A stretch of 64,000 bases of DNA from Amarobacter sp964507025. GTDB taxonomy: Bacteria; Chloroflexota; Dehalococcoidia; Tepidiformales; Tepidiformaceae. Under the pieces are notes generated by a model. It was not told the origin of the DNA. It saw only the letters and a program-made list of their open reading frames with translations, and did not search any database. The position numbers and the translations under genes were made by a program. This document shows, one piece after another, positions 57,577-64,000 of the stretch; the stretch's first letter is position 1, and every line of letters starts with the position of its first letter. The stretch lies in NCBI GenBank assembly GCA_964507025.1, contig CAZDOK010000013.1, positions 39,064 to 103,063 on the forward strand, read 5' to 3'.

Positions 57577-58818
57577 TCACGTATAGGACGCCGCCTTCAC
57601 CTCGCCGCCCGACCCCCGTCGCGCCTCGGCGACGCACTCCGCCACGGCAGCCACGTACTCGTCCGCACTCTGCTCGTGCACCGGCGTGGCCATCACGTGG
57701 ATGCCGTCGGGGTGGGTCGTGCGGCCGCTGTACCACCCGCGCGCGATCATCTGGGCGGCCACCGCCCCCATATCCACCCCTTCCGCCCCATACGCGAACG
57801 CATACAGCGGTGGCGCCCCATGGATGCCCATCCCGTCGATTCCCGAAAGGCCGGCGATGATCCGCGCCTTCGCCCGCATGCTCGCTGCCGCGATCTCCCG
57901 GTAGCCCTCCCGCCCGAGGAAGTTCAGCGCCGCCCACGCCGCCGCAATCGCCCCGCCGGGCCGCGTCCCCGTGAACGTCAGCGATGAGTAGATGCCGCTC
58001 GGCCAGTCGTCGAACGTGTACCGCGCGAACTCCCGGTGGGCCCGCGTCCGGAAGGTCACCGTCGAGGCCGGCTTCGCCGCGTACCCCGACTTGTGCAGGT
58101 CGGCCGAAATCGATGCGACCCCGGGCACGCTGAAGTCGAACGGCGGTACCTCGTAGCCCACCTCCCGCACGAACGGCGCCAGGATCCCGCCCACGCACGC
58201 GTCCACGTGCAGCCAGAGCCCGCGCTCCGACGCGATGGCTCCCAGCTCCGGGACCGGGTCGACCATCCCGAGCGAGTAGCTCGGCGCCGAGGCGTACATC
58301 CCGACCGTGTCCGGCCCGATCGCGGCCGCGATCGCAGCCGGGTCCGCGCGGAAGTCTTCGCCAACCGCGACGCGCCGTACCTCCATCCCCAGCAGGTGCG
58401 CCGCCTTGTTCAGCGCCGGGTGTGCCGAATGGGGCGCGACGATCTCCGGCTGCCGCACGTCGGGCCGCTCCTTGCGCGCCCACTCCCGCATCGCCGTGAT
58501 GCCCTGGAAGATGCTCTCGGTGCCGCCCGAGGTGAAGATCCCCGCCGTCTCCTCGTCTCCGCCCAGGAGTCCCCGCACCATCGCGAGCACTTCGTTCTCC
58601 ATCCGCCCGATGCTCGGGAACGCTTTCACCCCGAGGCCGTTCTCCACCAGGAACATCCCGAACGATTCACGCAGCACGTGTTCCAGCTCATCGTTCGCGT
58701 ACCACACGAACGCGCCATGGCGGCCGTGCTTCCAGTCCAGGTCATGGCCGCGCATCGCCTGCATCTCGGGCTCGAGCTCTGCCCAGGGCCGGCCCTTCTC
58801 CGGCAGTTGCATCACCAT
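57577..58818 (-). CDS. PLP-dependent decarboxylase/sphingosine-1-phosphate lyase-like protein
   Basis: A 413-residue group II PLP enzyme. 'GIFTSGGTESIFQGITAMRE' near residue 93 is the phosphate-binding loop, 'GLWLHVDACVGGILAPFVRE' near 199 has the PLP Asp, and 'SISADLHKSGYAAKPASTVT' near 236 the PLP Lys. This set is shared by glutamate/tyrosine decarboxylases and sphingosine-phosphate lyase; the short N-terminus and 'SLTFTGTRPGGAIAAAWAAL' near 280 are closest to the lyase branch. Substrate is not certain. GGAGG lies 8 nt before the ATG. Confidence 0.85.
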   Translation of the reverse strand: MVMQLPEKGRPWAELEPEMQAMRGHDLDWKHGRHGAFVWYANDELEHVLRESFGMFLVENGLGVKAFPSIGRMENEVLAMVRGLLGGDEETAGIFTSGGTESIFQGITAMREWARKERPDVRQPEIVAPHSAHPALNKAAHLLGMEVRRVAVGEDFRADPAAIAAAIGPDTVGMYASAPSYSLGMVDPVPELGAIASERGLWLHVDACVGGILAPFVREVGYEVPPFDFSVPGVASISADLHKSGYAAKPASTVTFRTRAHREFARYTFDDWPSGIYSSLTFTGTRPGGAIAAAWAALNFLGREGYREIAAASMRAKARIIAGLSGIDGMGIHGAPPLYAFAYGAEGVDMGAVAAQMIARGWYSGRTTHPDGIHVMATPVHEQSADEYVAAVAECVAEARRGSGGEVKAASYT

Positions 58819-58882
58819 CGCTGTCCTCCGTGCGCCCTCGCCACCGCGGAGTCTACGCGCGCCTCCCGCCCCGCGCAGGCCC

Positions 58883-59956
58883 TCACGGCTTCGGGATCAG
58901 CCCCGACTCTTCCTGGATCGCCCTGATGATCGCCCGAGCCGCCTTCTCGCCGCCCTCCCGCACCAGGTGCACGCCGTCCGGGTGCCGCATCAGCTTCACT
59001 TCGCCGTCGTCGTCCACCACATAGGCGTCATAACCGCCGCTCGAGGTCACGAACAGGGGCCATAGGTCCACGAACCGCACCCAGTACCGTTTCGCGGCCT
59101 CCTCCTGGTAGATCACGTTCAGCTCGGCCATCCGCGCCGAGAACTCCTCACTCCGCATGATCGGCTGCCCCACCCACAGCACCAGCCGCCCGTCCCGCTT
59201 CAGCAAGTCCATCACCCCCGCGACCCGCCGCCGGTACTCCACCGCCCACCCCTCGTCGCCCGGCTGATAGATGTCACCGGCAGGCGTCTGGATTCCCTGC
59301 GAGTCGTTTGCGCCGAACATCACCACGTACACGTCGGCGGCGTCCCCTGTCACCAGCCGGTTGAACTCGCCCGGCCAGTCGAAGAAGTCCGGACGCGTCA
59401 GCCCCGACGAAAGCTGCGACTCCTGCGCTGGCGTCATCACGCCCGTCTCCGATGCCTGCCGCACCAGTGCCTCGCCGAGGATCTTCGACATCGAGTCCCC
59501 GCCGACCCACACCCGCAGCGGCGCCGCCGCGTCAGGCGTCCGGACCAGCTGCTTGGGGGGCGTCGGCGTCGGAGTTGGTGTCGGTGTGCGCTCGGGCCGC
59601 GGGGTCGCGGTCTGGTTCGTGCCACCCTGCCCGGGCGTCTGCGTCCCGGTGGGCTCGTCGTCAGTCGTTGCCGGCAGCTCGAACAGGTCGCCGCCACTCT
59701 CGCGCCCCAGCGCCTCGTCGGCCCACTTCCGCGGCTGGTCCAGGTAGAGCGCCCGGCTCACCGCGGCGAACGGCTTCCACACCGCCACCCAGAAATCGCG
59801 TTCTTTTCCGAATGGCTGCTTCTTCGCGCCATCCTCCAGCCACGGGGCGTTCAGCAACACGGCGATCAGCAGCGCCCCGACGATGACGCCGAACACGCGG
59901 CCCGGCTTGGCGCCAAGCCGTTCGCCGCTGCCCGACCGCCGTTCCTCTCTCGCCAC
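58883..59956 (-). CDS. SGNH/GDSL hydrolase, DUF459-type (AlgX/J-like acyl esterase partner)
   Basis: A 357-residue protein with an N-terminal signal anchor (residues ~18-38, 'VFGVIVGALLIAVLLNAPWL'), a long Pro/Thr linker ('TPTPTPTPTP' near 135) and a C-terminal SGNH domain. Catalytic Ser is in 'VWVGGDSMSKILGEALVRQ' near 155, the Asn in 'VVMFGANDSQGIQTPAG' near 219, and Asp/His in 'RHPDGVHLVREGG' near 330. It is encoded 16 bp after an MBOAT gene, so the pair likely O-acetylates an extracellular sugar polymer, with this protein doing the final transfer outside. GTG start with GGGAGG 5 nt upstream. Confidence 0.87.
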   Translation of the reverse strand: MAREERRSGSGERLGAKPGRVFGVIVGALLIAVLLNAPWLEDGAKKQPFGKERDFWVAVWKPFAAVSRALYLDQPRKWADEALGRESGGDLFELPATTDDEPTGTQTPGQGGTNQTATPRPERTPTPTPTPTPPKQLVRTPDAAAPLRVWVGGDSMSKILGEALVRQASETGVMTPAQESQLSSGLTRPDFFDWPGEFNRLVTGDAADVYVVMFGANDSQGIQTPAGDIYQPGDEGWAVEYRRRVAGVMDLLKRDGRLVLWVGQPIMRSEEFSARMAELNVIYQEEAAKRYWVRFVDLWPLFVTSSGGYDAYVVDDDGEVKLMRHPDGVHLVREGGEKAARAIIRAIQEESGLIPKP

Positions 59957-59972
59957 CTGGCCTCCCACGACC

Positions 59973-61394
59973 TCAGAACTGGAAGTAGATGAACGGGGCG
60001 ACCCCCTCGGGGCCGAACACGTCGATCGCCACGAGCCCCACCGCCAGCGTAGCTGCCTGTGCCGCAGGCGCCAGCCGCGAGAACTCCAGCTGCACCCGGC
60101 TTCCCAGCGTCCGCGGCAAGAATTGGACAAGGATGCTGCCCGCGATTACCGCCAGCATCACCGGGGTTACCGCCGGCGAGGCCTCGCCCCAGGCCGTCCA
60201 CATCCGCCCCAGGATCTCCCAGGCCGTCCCGAACGTCTCCGCCCGGAAGAAGACCCACGCCAGGCACACCACGTGGAACGTCACCACCCACTGCACCACC
60301 GCCGCCGTGCGCCCGAGCGCCAGCGACGTCCGCTCCCGTATCTCCCGCTCGATGACGAGCCCGAACCCATGGATCGCCCCCCACACGATGAACGTCCACG
60401 CCGCCCCGTGCCACAGCCCACCCAGCACCATGGTCAGCACCAGGTTCCGGTACACGAACGCCTTCGTCCCCCGGTTTCCTCCCAGCGGGATGTACAGGTA
60501 GTCCCGCAGCCAGCGCGAGAGCGTCATGTGCCAGCGCCGCCAGAAGTCCTGCAGCGAAAGCGCCCGGTATGGCGCGTCGAAGTTCTGTGGGAACCGCAAC
60601 CCCAGCAACAACGCGCACCCGATCGCGATGTCCGTGTACCCGCTGAAATCCGCGTAGATCTGGATCGCGTAGGCATAGACGCCGATCAGTACCTCGAAGC
60701 TGCTGTGCGCCCCCGGGGCCGCGAACACCGGGTCCGCGATCTCCGTCGCCAGGTAGCTCGAGATCACCACCTTCTTGAACAGCCCGATGAAGATGAGCTG
60801 GAATGCCGGCGCCGCGTCGATCACCCGCTCGCGCATCGGCTCCCTCAACTGCGGTGCGAACTCCGTCACCCGAACGATCGGTCCCGCCACCAGGTGCGGG
60901 AAGAACGACAGGTACAGCGCAAAGTCCAGCGGCGACATCGGCTCCACATTCCCGCGGGCAATGTCCACCAGGTAGCTGATCGCGTGGAACGTGAAGAAGG
61001 AGATGGCCACCGGCAGCGTGATCTCCAGCAAAGGCAGCGGCAGGTCCATGCCCAGCCGCCCGAACGCGTCCACCATCTCGGTCGCGAAAAATCCGTAGTA
61101 CTTGAACCACCCCAGCGTCGAGAGGTTCGCCGCCACGCCGAAGCCAAGGAACCACTTCCCGCCTCGCCCCAACCCCTCCGCACCCCGCATCCGCGCAAGG
61201 TCGTAGCCCATCGCCCAGTTCGCCGCGGTCGAACCAACCAGCAGCAGCACGAACTTCGGCTCCCAGAATCCGTAGAAGAACCAGCTCGACCCCACGAGGA
61301 ACACGCGCCACCAGAGGTGCCACGGCCGGATCAACCACGCGACGGCGAACACCGCGACAAAGAAGATGGCGAAGTCGATGGTCGGAAAGAGCAT
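59973..61394 (-). CDS. MBOAT family O-acyltransferase
   Basis: A 473-residue membrane-bound O-acyltransferase with ~10-11 helices. The catalytic His lies in 'LGGLWHGAAWTFIVWGAIHG' near residue 325; other MBOAT landmarks are 'LPVAISFFTFHAISYLVDIA' near 126, 'LSFFPHLVAGPIVRVTEFAP' near 162 and 'DFWRRWHMTLSRWLRDYLYI' near 284. It probably passes an acetyl group from cytosolic acetyl-CoA across the membrane, as AlgI, PatA and DltB do. Translation precedes the SGNH partner by 16 bp. The giant glycosyltransferase 4 kb away could make the acceptor polymer, which is only inference. Confidence 0.92.
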   Translation of the reverse strand: MLFPTIDFAIFFVAVFAVAWLIRPWHLWWRVFLVGSSWFFYGFWEPKFVLLLVGSTAANWAMGYDLARMRGAEGLGRGGKWFLGFGVAANLSTLGWFKYYGFFATEMVDAFGRLGMDLPLPLLEITLPVAISFFTFHAISYLVDIARGNVEPMSPLDFALYLSFFPHLVAGPIVRVTEFAPQLREPMRERVIDAAPAFQLIFIGLFKKVVISSYLATEIADPVFAAPGAHSSFEVLIGVYAYAIQIYADFSGYTDIAIGCALLLGLRFPQNFDAPYRALSLQDFWRRWHMTLSRWLRDYLYIPLGGNRGTKAFVYRNLVLTMVLGGLWHGAAWTFIVWGAIHGFGLVIEREIRERTSLALGRTAAVVQWVVTFHVVCLAWVFFRAETFGTAWEILGRMWTAWGEASPAVTPVMLAVIAGSILVQFLPRTLGSRVQLEFSRLAPAAQAATLAVGLVAIDVFGPEGVAPFIYFQF

Positions 61395-61635
61395 CGTGAA
61401 TCAGTACGCACGCCTGCCCGCCAGCGGGCAACCGCCCTCCATTGTGAGAAGGTTCACACAACAGCGCGAATCGTACGCGCAGTCCTCATGGTTTTGGTTG
61501 AGGCGGGACCCCGGTCGCTGCCCGCGAGGCCCCTGGACCCCCTGCACCCGGCTGGCCCGGTGGCCCCGCCATGCCAACCCGGCCCGTGTCGTCGGCGACC
61601 TCGGGCTCCCCTTCACCCAGGCCCGCCGTCTTCGC

Positions 61636-61641
61636 TAGGAT
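61636..61641 (+). promoter_or_regulatory. Candidate -10 element of clpS (leaderless type)
   Basis: TAGGAT preceded by CGC, 9 nt before the ATG at 61651; no ribosome site is present. The 256-bp region before this holds no other signal that I can see. Confidence 0.4.
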
Positions 61642-61650
61642 GGGCGTCCG

Positions 61651-61974
61651 ATGGCGACGCTTCCCACTCCAACGACCCGCGTTGAGGACGCTACCGACGC
61701 GCTGCACGAGCCGCCCTACCACCTCATCCTGCTCGACGATAACGAGCACACCTACCAGTACGTCGTCGCCATGCTGGCAAGCGTCTTCGGTTACGCGCCC
61801 GAAAAAGGGTTCGCCATCGCCTGTGTTGTAGACAGCCAGGGCCAGGCCATCCTCATGACTGGGCCGCTCGATGAGGTCCGCCTTAAGCAAGACCAGGTGC
61901 ACGCCTTTGGCGCTGACCCCCTCATGCCCCAGTGCAAGGGCAGTATGACGGCCGTCATAGAACCGGCCGCGTAG
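61651..61974 (+). CDS. clpS: Variant ATP-dependent Clp protease adaptor ClpS
   Basis: A 107-residue ClpS-fold protein: disordered N-terminus, then 'YHLILLDDNEHTYQYVVAML' near residue 23 and 'EKGFAIACVVDSQGQAILMT' near 51. It aligns without gaps to E. coli ClpS from that strand to the 'QG' turn. Two residues that hold the N-degron amino group differ: Asn34 is Asp and His66 is Asp ('VVDSQG'). The C-terminus 'FGADPLMPQCKGSMTAVIEP' belongs to a variant group also seen in Planctomycetes. It should still dock on ClpC/ClpA; substrate choice may differ. clpA/C is not nearby. Confidence 0.88.
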   Translation: MATLPTPTTRVEDATDALHEPPYHLILLDDNEHTYQYVVAMLASVFGYAPEKGFAIACVVDSQGQAILMTGPLDEVRLKQDQVHAFGADPLMPQCKGSMTAVIEPAA

Positions 61975-62064
61975 ACTCCCACCTTGCGCTTTTCGATTCC
62001 GGCCAAAAATTACCCCTTTCCAGGCCTCCACACCGGCCTGCCTGTGCGTATACTCCGCGGCTGA

Positions 62065-62089
62065 GCAATCTATCGCTGCTATAGATTGC
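62065..62089. promoter_or_regulatory. Inverted repeat upstream of the binding-protein gene
   Basis: GCAATCTAT (62065-62073) and ATAGATTGC (62081-62089) form a perfect 9-bp dyad with a 7-nt centre, 29 bp before the GTG. A TATACT hexamer (62049-62054) just upstream may be the -10 box, putting the dyad in the early leader, either as an operator or an RNA hairpin. Confidence 0.5.
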
Positions 62090-62118
62090 GCACACAGGCA
62101 GAGGGGGATCGCCCAACA

Positions 62119-63954
62119 GTGTCAGGCACCGATAACTACTGGACTCGCAGGATGGCCCGCCATGGCCTCTCCCGCCGCAGGCTGCTCGGGGGGGCAGCCA
62201 CGGCGGGCCTCGGCGCCGCCGCTCTCGGCCTCGTCGGCTGCGGCGCCGACGATGACGACGACGATGGAGGCGGAGAAGCCACGCCAACGCAGGCAAGTGG
62301 CCAAACGCCGGCAGGGTCGCCCACGTCCGCACCGTCGCCCACCCAGGTTGCCAAGCAAAAGGGCGGCACGGTCCGCTTCACCAGCGCCGGTAACACCTGG
62401 GACACCTTCGACCTCGACCGCTCCCGCTTCACGCCCGTCTCGTCGCTGTTCGGCTGGACGAACCTCGGCGTCCTCCAATGGGATAGCTACACGAAGGGTG
62501 TCATCGGCGGTGGCCTCGCCGAGAAGTGGGAACAACCTGACCCGCAAACGGCCGTCTTCACCATGCGGCCGAATGTCTTCTGGCACAACAAGCCGCCGGT
62601 GAACGGCCGTGCCACCAATGCCGAGGATGTGGTCAAGTTCATCCAGCGCAACATCGCAGGCAAGACAGCCGACGGCGCCGAAGACCCGAACTTCTATCGC
62701 AAGTCCTCGTTCCAGACCGTCGACAAGGTCGAAGCGGTTGATGCCAGGACGGTGAAGGTCACATTCAAGCGCCCCGACCCGTTCTTCCAGAACGTCCTCG
62801 CCGGGGCGTACACGAAGGTCCAGGCGCCCGAGGCCGTGGCCGCCTTCGAAAAGGACTACGCCAACCTCAAGACCGACCTCGTCATCGGCACCGGTGCCTT
62901 CGTCCTTACCGAGTTCAAGGCCGAAGGCACCCTCACCCTCGTGAGGAACGAAAAGTTCTACACCCAGGTCAACTGGGACGGCGTGAAGTACCTCAACCTC
63001 TTCACCGACCAGTCTGCCCAGCAGGCCGCCTTCGAACAGAAGCAGCTCGACACCTTCGCTCCGAACGCCAACGCCGTAGCCGAGGACCTCCTCAAACGCT
63101 TCGAGGGCAAAATCACTGAGACCAAGAACTTCTCGGCCAACCCACAGGCCGGAACCTACTACGGCGGCGCCGCGCCATGGAACAACCCAAACCTGATTGG
63201 CGCCATCTTCCGCGCATTCGATCGCCGCTCGCTCATCAACTCGCTCCTGCAAGGCAAGGGAGTCCTCGCCGGGAACAACCCGCCGACCCAGTCTGCCTTT
63301 GCTATCACCGAAGGCGAGCTCATCAAGTTCCCCGGCTACCTCGAGGACCGCGCCCTCGAAGAAGCCGAGGCCAAGAAGATGTGGGAAGCCGGCGGCGGCC
63401 CCGCCCTCGGTGAAATCATCGTCGATATCCCGGACATCTGGGAGGGCCTCTACTCCGGTGGCGCCGCCCTCATCACCAACCAGCTCAAGAAGGTCCTCGG
63501 TAATACCTTCACCGCCAAGATCGAGCCCTACTCCACCATCACCGGCAAGATCGTCAAGCAGGAATACGGCAACGGGAAGAACAACATCTGGTACGGCTGG
63601 ATCACCGAGATCACCGACCCCGAGCCGTCCCTGCTGAACTACCTGCAGTACAACTCTGCCCAGCCGCAGTTCAAGCAATATGGCGTGAAGATCGACAAGG
63701 TCGATCAACTCACCAACTCCCTCGTCGCCGAGTTCGATCTGGCCAAGCGCCAGGACATGAACAAGGAAATCATGCGTGAACTGCTGAAGAACTACGGCGC
63801 TGGTATCCCATACTCTCTCGTCGGCCTCACTCGCAACCTCCGCTGGAACTACCTGAAGCCCGCCGAAACCGCACCGTTCGTCACCAGCCACCAGGCCGGC
63901 GCCGAAGCGTGGTTCGACCAGACCGACCCGACCTGGCAGGGCCGCCCCGCCTAG
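62119..63954 (+). CDS. Peptide/oligosaccharide ABC transporter substrate-binding lipoprotein (SBP_bac_5)
   Basis: A 611-residue family 5 binding protein. The N-terminus has a Tat motif ('LSRRRLLGGAATAGLGAAAL' near residue 17) and a lipobox 'GLVGC' near 41, so it is exported folded and lipid-anchored. An Asp/Gly and Pro/Thr linker precedes the domain. Conserved SBP_5 parts are 'GGLAEKWEQPDPQTAVFTMR' near 134, 'ATNAEDVVKFIQRNIAGKTA' near 172 and 'FRAFDRRSLINSLLQGKGVL' near 364. It should bind oligopeptides or another oligomer for uptake. GAGGGGG lies ~12 nt upstream of the GTG. A possible next start (ATG at 63992) may begin a permease, but only 9 bases are visible. Confidence 0.92.
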   Translation: MSGTDNYWTRRMARHGLSRRRLLGGAATAGLGAAALGLVGCGADDDDDDGGGEATPTQASGQTPAGSPTSAPSPTQVAKQKGGTVRFTSAGNTWDTFDLDRSRFTPVSSLFGWTNLGVLQWDSYTKGVIGGGLAEKWEQPDPQTAVFTMRPNVFWHNKPPVNGRATNAEDVVKFIQRNIAGKTADGAEDPNFYRKSSFQTVDKVEAVDARTVKVTFKRPDPFFQNVLAGAYTKVQAPEAVAAFEKDYANLKTDLVIGTGAFVLTEFKAEGTLTLVRNEKFYTQVNWDGVKYLNLFTDQSAQQAAFEQKQLDTFAPNANAVAEDLLKRFEGKITETKNFSANPQAGTYYGGAAPWNNPNLIGAIFRAFDRRSLINSLLQGKGVLAGNNPPTQSAFAITEGELIKFPGYLEDRALEEAEAKKMWEAGGGPALGEIIVDIPDIWEGLYSGGAALITNQLKKVLGNTFTAKIEPYSTITGKIVKQEYGNGKNNIWYGWITEITDPEPSLLNYLQYNSAQPQFKQYGVKIDKVDQLTNSLVAEFDLAKRQDMNKEIMRELLKNYGAGIPYSLVGLTRNLRWNYLKPAETAPFVTSHQAGAEAWFDQTDPTWQGRPA

Positions 63955-64000
63955 CCACCACCCTTCCGCCAACCTCACCGGGGGCCGGCGCATGCGCGCC

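Noticed and set aside
53461..57860. Long plus-strand frames (over 680 codons each) opposite the giant glycosyltransferase and CoA-transferase genes
   Set aside because: They consist mainly of Arg, Pro and His and oppose conserved genes; they are shadows.
61486..61570. Collagen-like GPPGQPG triplets on the minus strand before clpS
   Set aside because: The frame lacks a signal peptide or ribosome site and is only ~28 codons from its first Met; likely chance in a G/C-rich intergenic region.

Overview
The window is a 64 kb piece of a GC-rich bacterial chromosome, almost fully coding, with many GTG and TTG starts. No tRNA, rRNA, CRISPR array, transposase or phage gene is visible. The best guess for the source is a Chloroflexota bacterium, perhaps Dehalococcoidia or a relative. 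Three things point that way: the 1525-residue membrane protein ending in a DUF2298 (Chlor_Arch_YYY) region, a family known mainly from Chloroflexota and archaea; several DinB-fold and luciferase-like flavin/F420 oxidoreductases; and a flagellar operon with no L- or P-ring genes in view. This assignment is inference. A run of 10 N at 42651-42660 shows the sequence is a scaffold, so order across that point is less certain.

Layout. 1-9.6 kb: end of a CtaG-like oxidase assembly gene, yajQ, an LLM oxidoreductase, a lone C-terminal piece of methylmalonyl-CoA mutase, DinB proteins, an SDR, a PIG-L deacetylase, a collagen-like secreted protein, pth, a PHP phosphoesterase and a 7Fe ferredoxin. 9.7-21.6 kb: rplY with its own promoter and hairpin leader, a beta-hydroxyacid dehydrogenase, a GGDEF protein with a degenerate receiver, an MFS exporter, glutamate dehydrogenase, a D-glycerate-type dehydrogenase, an unusual PyrE-like PRTase, an ECF sigma factor with a membrane partner, and an NAD-sugar epimerase. 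21.7-23.6 kb: an SDR/MaoC/MaoC operon, probably acting on acyl-CoAs. 23.8-33.8 kb: a 12-gene flagellar operon (fliFGHIJ, flgBC, fliE, fliK, flgD, a TIGR02530-type gene, flgE). 33.9-51 kb: a mixed metabolic and housekeeping stretch with ilvA-like threonine dehydratase, an ArsR/tandem-SRPBCC pair with a clear operator, panE, dinB (Pol IV), yraN, rnhB and rlmB-like genes. 51-61.4 kb: a minus-strand surface and lipid block with the giant glycosyltransferase/DUF2298 protein, a CaiB-type CoA-transferase, mscL, a PLP decarboxylase and an SGNH/MBOAT acyl-transfer pair. 61.6-64 kb: a variant ClpS and a Tat-exported oligopeptide-type binding lipoprotein.

How the parts fit. The metabolic genes suggest aerobic heterotrophic use of fatty and branched acids and amino acids: CaiB, acyl-CoA dehydrogenase-like, SDRs, MaoC hydratases, beta-hydroxyacid dehydrogenase, GDH and threonine dehydratase. 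The flagellar block gives the rod, hook and export-ATPase parts; the export gate, switch FliM/N, motor and flagellin must lie elsewhere.

The strongest pattern not explained by the gene list is regulatory. At least eleven genes carry a TAnnnT -10-like hexamer 6-9 nt before the start codon and no Shine-Dalgarno sequence, which predicts frequent leaderless transcription. Genes inside operons and those with long leaders mostly keep good GGAGG sites.
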